Positions 1-10,590 of a stretch of 64,000 bases of DNA are shown piece after piece. This DNA comes from Isoetes taiwanensis (lineage: Eukaryota > Streptophyta > Lycopodiopsida > Isoetales > Isoetaceae). A program made the position numbers and the translations under genes. The notes under the pieces were generated by a model. That model saw only the letters and a list, made by a program, of their open reading frames with translations, made no database searches and was not told the origin of the DNA. Location: positions 10,167,017 through 10,231,016 of the forward strand of contig JAJEKV010000025.1 in NCBI GenBank assembly GCA_021234155.1. Direction: 5' to 3'. Every line of letters begins with the position of its first letter. Position 1 is the first letter of the stretch.

Positions 1-1385
1 CTTATATAAGGGAACAACTTAAATGCAAGTGATTGTTAAAAAAGTAGAATAATATTTAGTTTAGTGTTAAACACGTATAAGAATCTAAAAATGTAAAGAG
101 CAGGCTGCCTATCAAAACTTTACACGTGAATGCTCAATAGGAATTTCGGCCATGTTCTAAGCAGGTTTTGAAAGCTCAAACATAATAGGTTTCAGCGATT
201 CTAAGTGTGCTCAATCAAAGCTCTTAGTAGGTTCTATTTTCGCTTCTCATTCTTTTCATGAGCTCCTCCGGTGAATCTCTTTCTGTTCTGTTTGATTTTT
301 ATTTCCTTTGTGGGTGCACTTGTGTCTGAATTTCATCGCACTAGGTTTCCGGGACTTTGATCGGTACAATCCTTTCCTCATCACTTTTCCTCCTCTTCTG
401 TATTTGATAATATCTCGTTGAAAATTGTTTTTGTGTACCATTTTAGAAGCTATTTGATCGAACCAACTTCTTCTTCTAACCTTTTACCATGTTCTTAAAT
501 AGGGAATAGTCGTATGCAAGATCTGCCAACGTAAACAGGGATGCAACCTACGGACTTGAAAACGTGGCTAAATTTTGGCAAAAAACTATCTGCAGGCCTC
601 TAATATTCAAGACTCATTCAAGGGCAAGTCTTTTAGCATCTAAGAAAGCCAGAATTTGAAGCAGAATGCTTGCAAATTGATCTAGAACTAACCATCTACT
701 GATCACCCTCATCATACACTGGATTCAAATTCATATAGTAGTTGTTTGGTTCTTAGAACAAAAAAATAGAGAATAAAAGATCCAATTTTTTTGGGGTTGA
801 AATATTTAACTTTGGACCTGGTTTACGCGAAAACTCGACCTTATTCTTTGTCGTCGGGCATGATTCGCCCAGGCAAAAACACGTGCATCGAATAAATATT
901 GGCCTAAAGGATTACATGGCAATAATGATAAGAGGATTTTGTGCATGGGTTAAGAAATCTAGAAAAGAGTTTTAGACTCTAATATGCTCAACTAGACAAA
1001 TAATTTAAGGCTAAAAGCGAGATTAAAATGTGGAGAATGAACCTAAAAATGCAAAATGTAAGGTTAGAAAGCATTCCTGCTATATCTTATTGCTTATCGT
1101 ATCCGGCAGTTGGCGATAGGAGCTAAAGGTGGTGATTTAATTGCCATGCCCACAAGAGCTATCTATAAAATGTGAAATTGACTTTAGATAGCATCTTCAA
1201 CAGACAATTCCCAGATGCATTTCCATTATCCAAATTTGGTTATTTTACTGAAGTATAGATGCACTAATTTTCCATGAAAAAGACTAACAATCTGTATACC
1301 TTTGTCTTACTTTTGTTGTATTATATATGGAAAACGAGATTTCAATGATTTGGTCCTATGTATGGCAGCAAACCAAAAATTGTAA
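1..1385. other. AT-rich non-coding sequence
   Basis: No open frame here resembles a known protein, and no terminal repeats or RNA motifs stand out. The sequence has the AT-rich, stop-dense look of intergenic plant DNA. Confidence 0.5.
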
Positions 1386-1480
1386 AGGCAGATAAAAAAA
1401 AAAAAAAAAAAAAAAAAAAAACTATTCTATTCTATTCTATTCTATTCTATTCTATTCTATTCTATTCTATTCTATTCTTT
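1386..1480 (+). repeat. poly-A followed by (CTATT)n microsatellite
   Basis: A run of about 28 A residues is followed directly by about ten copies of the pentamer CTATT. A-run plus microsatellite is the usual look of a retroposon 3' tail. The sequence just before it (GGCAGATAAAA) loosely resembles the 3' end seen on the opposite strand near 48.79 kb (GGACGATAAAAAA before CTATT units), so it may belong to the same family. The link is weak for this copy. Confidence 0.6.
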
Positions 1481-2460
1481 TCTTAGACTTATTACCTTCG
1501 TCTTCGAATCTCAACTTAGCCATAATGTTTGATGATAATGTATCAGTTTTAGCATGGGGAAGGTTGGATTTATTAGAGAGTAAAATTTTTGGTTGGGAGC
1601 TAGCTTGATTTTGGATATATAAATGAGAGATGGCTCTAGATTACACATCACTGTCGCTCTAACACGAGGAAGCAGAAGTGTACTCCTTAGCTACAAACCA
1701 AAAAGAGTACGATCTCATTTTCCTTTTGAATTTTTGCTCAAAACATCTATTATGTCTAGATTACTACAACTCACAGATTTCTTTTTCTTTATTTGTGCAC
1801 ATCCTACATGAAACAACTAGTTATAAACACTGATCTACATGCACTGCTCACACTAGCCATACTCTTATATTCTATCAAAGGTTATGAGTATTCTGCTTAC
1901 TACCGATCTACATGCACTACTCACACTAGCCACACTCTTATATTTTTATCAAAAGTTATGGAAAAGGAAATGCATGATTCTATGTAGGGTCTCATGTCTT
2001 CCTGTTTCTTTTGACTTTGCTGTATATTTCACTTTGACGTAGAAGGATTGCAGTTATTTACGTAAATGCAAAAGAGGTCATCATTTTCTCCTCACAAACT
2101 AATATCGGAAGAATTCTAGGTTCCCCATCAAGAGGAACAGGGGAAATCTTATCTACCATTTGTGGCTATTTAATATGGACATGGCTTCTACCTATTCTTT
2201 GTGGACTACCTATTTAATATGGACATGGCTTCTACTGCACATGCATGTCAACATTCTTCCAAGCTTAAGAATAGCCATTTATCATGCGAATTAGACTCTA
2301 GACTCTAATGCAGCTCGTGGAGCGAAGGATGATGATATGGTAGTGCTTGGGGGAGTGGTTCGAAAAGCAAGAATAAGATAGTCCCATGGGATTAAGACTT
2401 GAACCATTGAGATATTTATGGATCATTGGAAAAGGTTGAGACCCTAAAAAGGCCTACATT
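1481..2460. other. non-coding sequence with a short direct duplication
   Basis: No recognisable gene. A short segment containing GATCTACATGCACTGCTCAC near 1830 is repeated with small changes near 1905. Another (GTGGCTATTTAATATGGACA near 2160) recurs near 2205. Confidence 0.45.
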
Positions 2461-2530
2461 TTTTTTTTTTTTTGAGGGTAAGAAATTTTTATTGATATAT
2501 AAATGGTACATAAGCCCTTATTCACCCATT
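2461..2530 (-). mobile_element. LINE-type 3' end (poly-A tail on minus strand)
   Basis: A run of T at 2461-2475 is followed by TTTTTATTGATATATAA. On the minus strand this reads as AATAAAAA shortly before a poly-A tail. The same arrangement (poly-T, GAAGG or GAGGG, then TTTTTATTGA) occurs at 42418 and at 46755, where it ends a recognisable LINE. This copy is therefore probably the truncated 3' end of a related element. No reverse transcriptase sequence is recognisable next to it. Confidence 0.5.
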
Positions 2531-2789
2531 TAGTGAAGAGCACAGAAAGATACACAACCAGCTAATGCAGTACTTTATTGGAGCTCTCTCAACCTCTTCC
2601 TTGCTCATTAGTACTATGGGGGCCACCACTTTTCCAGAAAGTACTATAGCAATGGCCACAGCCTCTTCCCAACAACCAAGTACTATAGAAGATAATTCCT
2701 CAATTTCCTACAATCAGCTACTTAGGGCTCCTTTATCTCCTAAAAAAGGGAAGAGATGCGCCTATTGAGATTAGATCCTCCTCCCTCTC
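2531..2789. other. unassigned sequence beside the LINE tail
   Basis: This holds a 67-codon open frame (2565-2768, plus) rich in Ser and Thr that matches nothing I recognise. It may be part of the truncated retroelement whose tail is at 2461, or of the LTR that follows. No function is proposed. Confidence 0.3.
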
Positions 2790-3091
2790 TTTCCTCCTTC
2801 ATATCTTGCCATCCTCCTTGTCAATCTTTTGATCATTTCAAACCTCCTTCTAGCCTCCATGAACTTTGTGTTTTGTTCTTAGAGAGGATTCTCTAAGGGT
2901 TGACCTTCCAAATTTCCTTCTTGTTCCTTAACCTAGATTGTGCCTGGACTATCTTGGAGATTCTTGCTTTTGCAAGCCCAGTTGGGTGGAGAGATTTGGC
3001 CTGAAGGGCTAGACTGAGAATCTTTTAAGTTTTGGTGTTAAATAACTAGATGTTTGATCTTTTATTTAGCTGCTAACCTTTGTTCGTAACA
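2790..3091 (+). mobile_element. right end of a 5' LTR (LTR retrotransposon)
   Basis: The sequence ends in GTTCGTAACA at 3091 and is followed, after the dinucleotide AG, by a primer-binding site at 3094. LTRs end in CA at exactly this distance from the primer site. I could not fix the left end of the LTR (no clear TG start with a target duplication), so the start given is arbitrary. CT-rich LTR-like sequence extends back to about 2790. Confidence 0.6.
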
Positions 3092-3093
3092 AG

Positions 3094-3105
3094 TGGTATC
3101 AGAGC
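3094..3105 (+). other. primer-binding site of an LTR retrotransposon (initiator tRNA-Met)
   Basis: TGGTATCAGAGC is the classic plant retrotransposon primer-binding site, complementary to the 3' end of initiator methionine tRNA. It lies 2 bp after an LTR-like CA end, and this spacing supports the call. Confidence 0.8.
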
Positions 3106-3975
3106 TCACTTCCGATTTCTCTTGGAGCCTATGAGTAATATGTAAGAATTTCTATGTGAGGTCAATAAGGTAAGAACTTGCAGGTTTGGCTTGTAGGTAG
3201 CAGAACCGTAACCATTAGACTAGGAAGAAATGGCTCAGAGCAGGATCCCATAAGTTTAAGAGGCCATAAGATTAGTTGTTCAATAAGAAGCCAAAATACT
3301 CCTGCAGTTGCCATTTCTACTTTTAGCTGAACAAGAAAAGCCTAGATATCAGAGCTGGTTGGCATAACTCTAGCGGCATTCTATTTGCATTCCTTGCAAA
3401 TCCAAAGTTTTTCTTGCCGTACTCCTCTCTTCTATAGATGAAATTGCTCTGGAAGCTTGTCCAAATGCTTTCCAGCGTTCCTTTCTTCATAGATTTTGAA
3501 AGCCTAAAATTATCCAATACCTTTTTCTGTGCTCCCAGCTACAGTGAAATGCAATCTTTGATTTCACAACTTTATGCTCGAAAGATTTTAATTGCAACAT
3601 GGGCGATATCTTGGGTTAAAGGATATGTTAAGGATTTAAAGGTAGTAGTAAGCCACGTCTAGGAATAAAATGTTATGGCCCAATTGAAGTTAAGTTTTGG
3701 AAGTCCTAGGTAGTTGATCTAGAGGCAAATAACCAGTTATTCCTACCTTGAACCGTAGCAATTTGGGTGGGTTTGCTAGTCTAACCTACCTTGAACCGTA
3801 GCAATTTGGATGGGTTTGCTAATCTAACGTTGTTTGTTGAATTAATGAAGAACATGGACATTGTCATTGCAGGAAATTATTTTGGGAAATACTATTTTTT
3901 ATAGATGTAGGGAGCAACTTAAGGCTTTAGGCGGTTGCGGTTATAAGGTAAATGAATATTTGAGTCACGTTGCCT
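3106..3975 (+). pseudogene. decayed 5' internal region of the LTR retrotransposon
   Basis: Position just after the primer-binding site makes this the leader and gag region of the same element. An ATG near 3230 (frame MAQSRIP) is closed by a stop within a few codons, and no gag or protease motif survives. The segment CTACCTTGAACCGTAGCAAT occurs twice (about 3743 and 3785), a small tandem duplication. Confidence 0.35.
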
Positions 3976-4385
3976 TAGGAAGGAAGGAAGGAAGGAAAAA
4001 TTTTTAACGTCCACGGAACCCAATCGGGTTATGGGACCAAGTACATAAGGGACCGAAGTCCTGGACCGAAGTCCAAACAAGAACATGGGCCGAAGCCCTT
4101 AAACCAAAGCACAACGTGAGCTAGAACACAACCATCATGACCCGGATTAAAAACCACCTGGGAAAAAACCGTTGCCAGGATGACTATGGCTGCTCACCGA
4201 TCCAAAAATCCATGCTGTTGCACAAGCAACAAGCATACCTTCATACCTCCAGCAGGCAAAGCTTCACCAAGCAACTCCGAACCGTAACCTCTTCACAACT
4301 GGGTGCTGGAAAACAGACGCCCCCAACGCCAATCGCCCAGACACGCAGGGAAGGCGGCGCTCAGAATTCTAAGGTGGAATTATAA
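3976..4385 (-). mobile_element. retroposon with a (GGAA)n tail
   Basis: GGAA units at 3976-3996 are followed by AAATTTTTAACGTCCACGG and a body reaching at least 4120. On the minus strand the body ends in CCGTGGACGTTAAAAA and then the TTCC microsatellite. The same end followed by a different microsatellite (CTATT)n occurs on the minus strand at 48772-48830. Two copies sharing the body end but not the tail repeat point to a LINE- or SINE-like retroposon. No coding capacity is recognised. Confidence 0.4.
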
Positions 4386-4516
4386 GGTGTCTTTTCTCCT
4401 AATTCTGTTATAACTTTAGTTAAGTTTGTAACTCCCTGGAGGAGGTAGGAGAATTTCATAAGTAAAGTCTTATGTACAATACATCTTAAGATAACTACTA
4501 TGTTTGCAGCGTAATA

Positions 4517-4675
4517 GTTGGTCTTGAAAACTTTTAGCCTAAAGGTTGGACTTGAAATTTTTTATCCTAAAGGGCTGGATTTGAAATTTTTTAGCCTAGC
4601 TGGACTGGAATTTTTCTTGCCTAAAAAGTTGAACTTGGAAATTTTTAGTCTAAAAGGCTAGACTTGATTATTTCT
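4517..4675. repeat. degenerate tandem repeat, about 29-bp unit, about 6 copies
   Basis: Each unit follows the pattern TTGGACTTGAAATTTTTTAG followed by CCTAAAGG, with substitutions and small length changes between copies. Nothing in the flanks identifies it as part of a larger element. Confidence 0.7.
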
Positions 4676-4920
4676 GATTGTGGACTCAATCAAAATAAAC
4701 GTAGACTTGGTTATGATAATTTGCCATATAATTCCTTGATCGAGCATGATCAATCATGAAGCAAAAAAAAAAAAGCTAGTTTGTTATGATGGTGGTATCG
4801 TTAGTGGTTTGTTCCAAGATCTTTATTGGAATTGAAAGAAAAGAAAGCGTATGGATCCTTTTGAGTTTTAATATTGTCTATGGTGTTGGAATTTGAAATG
4901 ATACATACAAAGATATTTTT

Positions 4921-5304
4921 GAGTATGCCATCGATCCGAGCCATTGGATCGGTATTCTCGAATGGGCGAGCATGCATCTCTTGCATGCATGTATGCATGC
5001 ATTTTTTGGGGCTCTGCTTCATTTGGGATCACTATTTCTTGCAGGTTCTTCATCGACTGCTCATTGGCATTTTCTCCTCTCTCAGCAGTTTCCTTGACTC
5101 TCTTTTTTTATACCAGCCAGGAGAGGGACTTCTCCCTGCTTGGTTTGATAGTTTGGCTTCTTTTTCCATGTTGGGATATGTTCTTCCCCGATGTTGTCCC
5201 TTTTTGGCCATCCTTCAACCTTCGACCTCGATTCTGTTTTGATAAGGAAGTTCTCTTTTTGTTGGGAGCTTTTGTCGGTTTTCATGTGAGCCCTTATTCG
5301 AGAA
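4921..5304 (+). repeat. partial copy of a dispersed repeat (family R5)
   Basis: The start (GAGTATGCCATCGATCCGAG) and the next 180 bp match the start of the copy at 5288. The end (GGGAGCTTTTGTC, TTTCATGTGAGCCCTT, CGAGAAT) matches that copy's end. The two therefore sit head to tail, sharing the boundary sequence. The CGATCCGA-GCCA-TCGGATCG palindrome is present here with one mismatch. Confidence 0.65.
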
Positions 5305-6071
5305 TGCCATCGATCCGAGCCATCGGATCAGTATTCTCGAATGGGCGAGCATGCATCTCTTGCATGTATACATGCATTGCATGCATTTTCTGGGGCTCTA
5401 GTTCGTTTGGGATCGCTATTTCTTGTAGGTTCTTCATCGATTTCTCATCGGTGTTTTCTCCTCTCTCAGCAGTTCCTTTGACTCCCACCCACCCTCCCTT
5501 AATGTGTATGTTAAATGTTGTTTTTTGGTGCGTGGCATGCGTAACCAGCCCCTCGCTTTTTTTGAAGTTGTTTTTTGTTGCGTGGCACGCGTGACCAGCC
5601 CCTCTCTATTCTATTCTATTCTATTCTATTCTATTCTATTCTATTCTATTTTTGAGGTTGTTGTTTTCTTATCTTTGTGTTCTAGTTTGTTGATGTGTAT
5701 ATATAGTGGGATACGCGACTCCGTCTTCTTCAGGCTTCGTGGATTTTTTTGTGGGAGCATTTTTTTGCAGCCTTACGTTGTGTCCAAGCCCATTTGTTGA
5801 GGGCTTATCACTAGGGTTTTTCCTCGAAAACCCGAAAGGGCATGGTTTTTTAGTCCCGACGATAAGCTCTCGGCAGGTACATTTAACCATCTCTAGAATT
5901 TTTTGGGGGTCCAGATGATATAACTGGATATTCCCCGTATTTTTCATTGTGGGTAGCTTGCAAATGTGCAGCTATCCACTCTCAACCATTGTAGAATTCT
6001 GCTGAGATGAATGAAAAGCCTAGCTAGAGCGGGAGCTTTTGTCTGCTTTCATGCGAGCCCTTTTCGAGAAT
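5288..6071 (+). repeat. dispersed repeat (family R5) with terminal direct repeats
   Basis: It is bounded by GAGCCCTTATTCGAGAAT at 5288 and GAGCCCTTTTCGAGAAT at 6055. Just inside is the perfect 8+8 palindrome CGATCCGA-GCCA-TCGGATCG. Further in there is a conserved block TCCTCGAAAACCCGAAAG near 5822. A third copy with the same landmarks in the same order lies at 44166-45135. Internally, a 45-bp segment (TGCGTGGCATGCGTAACCAG) is tandemly duplicated at 5517-5612 and followed by a CTATT microsatellite. Similar terminal repeats in separated copies mean they belong to the element and are not target duplications. No protein is encoded that I can recognise. Confidence 0.6.
5605..5651 (+). repeat. (CTATT)n microsatellite
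   Basis: About nine perfect copies of a CTATT pentamer inside the R5 repeat, directly after a CAGCCCCTCT segment. The same pentamer forms the tail at 1424-1477. Confidence 0.85.
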
Positions 6072-7854
6072 TAATCTAGTGTGTTGAGTTGGAACTACAC
6101 GTTATATGCATATAAATAATCTTGAGAATTGTTATTGTTTAGATTATCTTAAAATTTTTTGGATTGCCCCTGTTAAGGGGGCAATTCGTTAGGGGGAGGG
6201 TTGGTTTTGGCATATTCTGGCATATCAGGGGTATATCGATAATAATCGACCCGTCATTCTTGATTGTTTTCCGTGGTGAAAAACTTTTTGGTTTTTTTGC
6301 GTATGAATATACGCTAAGGTTTTCCGTGTTTTGGACGCCAAATTATTTTTTCGGCGATCGGAAACTCGTTTTTATTGTGAAAAACTATTGGTTTTTTTAA
6401 TTTTTAAAACAAACTATTTTTTTATTGGAATGTATTTATAGAAAAGGATTTGTAATCCCTTCACGTTTTCTAGATTGAACTTTAAATATCCGTGCTAATC
6501 ATCTGCTAAACATGGGCATTGGGATCAGATGAAAGATGGAAAAGGCGATCGATTCTGGTATGTCATTGTTCTCTGCATTTTTATTGTTCTTCGCATTTGA
6601 TAAATCGATGCAAACATGTCTACAGGCAGGAGCAAGAGGAGCAACAGATCTATATTGTAAATCATGTAGAAAGTTGTAGCCTAATCTAGAGGTGTTAGAC
6701 ATGGTAGATGAGATGGTAGTATACTCTCCAATAACGTTAGCTCCATATACTCTTCTTTATCACGTTTTCCATTGGTGTGGTTTATGTTCATTACAGGGTA
6801 TCCTTTGTCTTGCAGGTTGTTGGACAGTTCTAGAAGAAAAATCTTGAATGCTGAGAATATGGTGGTCAGGGATATTGCATATTAGACAAATCCTCTGGAA
6901 AGGTTAGCTTTCAAGTGGTGAGTCCATCTTGCACTCCATCCTCCTCCAGTGTGGTTTTTGCACCTGTCGGTAATGCAAACAACTACGCAACTAGGTTTAG
7001 CCATGGACTTTCTTTCGTCACGGGCTAGCTGCGAGTTAGTCCTTTGCTAAATATCTAGGGGTATGAATGGTAATGGTAGATGTAAAATTTTAGCTCATTT
7101 TAGTGACTGGAAATATCTCTGCTTGCATGCTTGGCAGAGTAAGACTCCATTAATTTCTACATATTTCTGGGATTTTGCAGCCGCAGATAACATCAGGTTG
7201 AATGATGGAAATGATGGCAGGTACTTTAAACTAGGCTCTAGGTACCAAATGAGCCTCAAAGCTTGCTCTTTTTCCAATTACGATTTTCTAGCCTTTGTTT
7301 GATGCATGTTTTTTCATCGTCTAGAATTGCCGATATGATATCAACGTGGCTAATACCTGCTCAAAGAACGAGCCCATATCGCCATTTTAAAAGACTTGCC
7401 ATTTCACATTAGGATAGAAAGAAAGTAGGCAGATTGAGATAGTTAGGGATGGTGCATCTTCCAAAGTCTTTGCTTGCCTTTTGCAGATTATGATGTCTAA
7501 TTGTCTGATATTTCTCATGGAAGGCAAAGATAAATATTATCTAGCTTATTTCTCTTATTTTAGGTATGCTCTGCTTAGACAACAAGAAAAATTTTCATGT
7601 CTACTTGCAGTCCAGTGGTAAGCAAGATAGGTGCTTTGGAGTTGAAACAACGTTTGCACTTCCTCAACAGAATATTTTGATATTCATCTTGTGTGCTTGC
7701 TTTAAGATGGAGCAAACAGTTCAAAAAGTGCAGAGCTAATGTAAAACTTCATTTTCCAGCCAGATCATCATGTGAAATCAGTCCGTGATATTTTTCGTTT
7801 TGCACAGGTGAAAACTAATGTCTTTGTATCATGGGAAAAGCTGCAAAACTCATA
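6072..7854. other. non-coding sequence, nothing recognised
   Basis: I see short open frames only, none resembling a known protein. Several TTGCAG/GT junctions near 6815-6830 and 7175 look like splice sites, and this could be intron or UTR of the transcription unit suggested by the block at 7855. That is an inference. Confidence 0.35.
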
Positions 7855-8363
7855 AAGCATGTGCATATGCCTATCCATCAACATCGCAGAAGAAGGTATA
7901 TTTTAAGTCGATCTGATTCACAAAGGATCATGCACTGGATAGGATAGCTCATTTTGAACTATTTTATGGCTTATTGTTAAATGATTGGAATAGCAGATGA
8001 GAAAGTATGGATGTCTTCCTGTAGTCTACACACGATCTGATTCATTAAACGCATTTTTATCTTCCAGTTAGTAGTTGGAACGATCTTAGGTGTTGCAGGA
8101 AATGCATGGAGGACTGCTAAGCTTAGGAAGGTCTGATTATCTTATTTTATGCTTCATAAGAAGATAAAGATCAAAGACATGGACGAAAAAGTGCATGGTG
8201 GGGGCATCATCTATTTCTTTTTGATGATTTCAACATGAACAGAGATAATTTTTCCGCAATGCATTTTGCAGATCCGGTAATTGAGGTACCTAATAAGTTC
8301 GTTATGGCTTAAGATCTTTGTTTTCCTGTTTGGGTTGAGGTTCTTCCCCGTCGTTAAAACCAA
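7855..8363 (+). repeat. segmental duplication, copy 1, with exon-like pieces
   Basis: This block recurs at about 8813-9178 with roughly 90 percent identity by eye and a deletion of about 100 bp in the second copy. It contains an exon-like piece near 8069-8131: acceptor TTCCAG, an open frame reading LVVGTILGVAGNAW then RTAKLRK, then donor GTCTGA. A second piece ends CGCAGAAGAAG before donor GTATAT. The hydrophobic stretch suggests a small membrane protein, but I cannot name the family, and joining the pieces does not keep frame. Confidence 0.45.
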
Positions 8364-8757
8364 AGGCCAGAAGATATGATCCTATATTTGCCAAATCAAA
8401 AACCCTCTGAACTCTGATTGTAATCTTGCAGGTTGCTCATGTGAGTTTGCTAGAAGCCTCCAATGCCCATTAACCATTTTGCAGGTTGCCCATTTGCATA
8501 GCAATGTGAGTTTCCGCTAGGTTGCACATCTGAGCTGTAATTCGGTAACACATTGTTTCCTTTATTTCACTTGAATTTAAACATAAAAATCCTATCCTGC
8601 CTACTCTGTAAATGGGATTACCAAGTGGTAAATATGCAGTGATGGTATCCAGAGCAAAAATAATATTGATGCAATATGGCTGTCCTGTTTATAATGTAAG
8701 TTGTTGGTGCCAATGTGTTCTTGGGGTGATTTCACTATCATGAAATTTGTTGTTGCA

Positions 8758-9215
8758 GGTTGGTGTTATGGAGCAATCAGCGCTTAAATATCCCAATGCA
8801 AGGGATATCGTCAAGCATGTGCATATGACTATCCACCAACATCGCAGAAGAAGGTATATTTTAAGCCGATCTGTCTTCCTGTAGTCTACACACGATCTGA
8901 TTCATTAAACACATTTTTATCTTCCAGTTAGTAGTTGGAACGATCTTAGGTGTTGCAGGAAATGCAGACTGCTGAGCTTAGGAAGGTCTGATTATCTTAT
9001 TTTATGCTTCATAAGGAGATAAAGATCAGAGATTCTTTGTGATGATTTCAACATGAACAGAGATAATTTTTCCGCAATGAATTGCACATCTAGTAATTGA
9101 AGTACCTAATAAGTTCCTTATGGCTTAAGATCTTTGTTGTTCCTGTTTGGGTTGAGGTTCTTCCCCGTCCTTAAAACCAGGGTTGAGGTTCTTTCCAATG
9201 CAAGGGATATCGTCA
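8758..9215 (+). repeat. segmental duplication, copy 2, with exon-like pieces
   Basis: After acceptor TTGCAG an open stretch reads MEQSALKYPNARDIVKHVH and continues through a basic HRRR tail to donor GTATAT near 8853. The following LVVGTILGVAGN piece has lost 7 bp relative to copy 1 and is out of frame. A third, very short echo of CAATGCAAGGGATATCGTCA lies near 9196. This looks like a decayed tandem-duplicated small gene of unknown family. Confidence 0.4.
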
Positions 9216-10167
9216 TTAACAGTCTACATGGCAGCAAATAGTAACAAGAATATGGATATGGATTGGAGGCCATATAAGCAACTATTGTCCAAGCTTTATC
9301 TGTCTAGATGCCATGTTTTGATATTGATATTTGATCAATTACACAGAGGTGTTGATGATAACTAGCATTGTGTCTTTAAGTTAGTTTATGCAAGGCCATA
9401 TGCCTCAACGCAAAGACTTAGTTGGGGCTGACTCATTTGTACTTGAGCTGCTAATTCTTATTGTGATTTTAGGAACACCATATAGGTTGTCAAAAATAAT
9501 TGTATTTAAAATAAATCAACATTGCAGTATTCAGACTTTTGCATGAGGTGTTGCAATTGAAGTGTTTTTTCTGCATCATAGACTTAAGTGCATTATTACA
9601 AGGAATGGATTTAGGACAATGTTTGGCTCTATGATGCATTATTGGATACATTGTGCAAGGGCTCTTGATGTTTGTAGGATGCATTTGATCAAAAGTCCGC
9701 TTATGGCTTTTAAAACAATAAATCTACTAGATGATTTTCTTAGAATAATGCTTATGACAAATCCACACCCTTCGTTTTAAGCTAAATGAAGGAAGCAAAG
9801 GTTTTCTTGCAAAGACCTTGAAGAGTTTTTATATGATCTTGATGAATCGAATGGGAATTTATGGAAATCACAAAGAATTTTCAAGGAGTTATGGCAAAGA
9901 ACATATTCACGTAATTTCACATAATTTTTAGAAATGATGAGATTATGTTGCAGTGGCAAGGCTTATTTTTTGTGTTATGACGCAATAAATGTAACTAGGC
10001 CTCACTTTCATGCATTCATCGTCTGCAAAATGGCTATCGTTCTCGGGAAGAGGGAGGGAGGGAGCGAGGGAGGGAGAGGGGCCAATTCCCATAAAGTTAT
10101 GGTATCAAGTATTCTATTGTATAGAAGTAGCAATTTGAATTGATTGTCAAAACATGACTTTGAACTA
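9216..10167. other. non-coding sequence with a G-rich simple repeat
   Basis: No gene recognised. A purine-rich simple repeat built on GGGA lies at about 10048-10080. Confidence 0.45.
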
Positions 10168-10240
10168 TGATTTAAGCCTCTTCACCCTCCGGTCATGGAG
10201 GGCAACCCTCCGTGCCCCGAGGGTGAAGTGGCTTAAATCA
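10168..10240. repeat. 73-nt near-perfect palindrome (hairpin)
   Basis: The left arm starts TGATTTAAGCCTCTTCACCC and the right arm ends GGTGAAGTGGCTTAAATCA. The arms are about 36 nt each with a few mismatches and almost no loop. It could be a small foldback element or the stem of a small-RNA precursor. No target duplication is evident. Confidence 0.75.
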
Positions 10241-10425
10241 GATCTAATTGTTGACCTGGCATGTCAATCCCAAGTTCATAACTAATACACAACTTATGCA
10301 TCAAGACCATTAGTCTCCATTGGGATGGGATATTTAACATCACTTTAGAAAAAACAATATCCTCAGCATTTATTACCTCTTTTCTTCCTGCAATATAAGT
10401 GAGAGATGCTACTTAGGGTTCGTCT

Positions 10426-10590
10426 CAGAGAAATTTAGAAATATGAATCATAGCATAGCGATTTGAGAATAGAAGGAGAAAATATAGAGATTGTAGAAAC
10501 AACTGCCGGTGAGAAAAATTTACAGATATGAATCATAGCAGAATAGAAAGAGCAATTATAGAGATTGCAGAAACATCTACCGGTGAGCAT
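10426..10590. repeat. two-copy tandem duplication, about 80 bp
   Basis: The blocks contain ATGAATCATAGCA, then TATAGAGATTG, CAGAAACA and CCGGTGAG, first near 10432-10512 and again near 10526-10587. The flanks are AT-rich with no gene. Confidence 0.6.

Noticed and set aside
4944-5594. 216-codon plus-strand frame in the R5 repeat
   Set aside because: It runs through a duplicated non-coding repeat and a microsatellite, contains the translated duplication twice, and matches no protein family I know.
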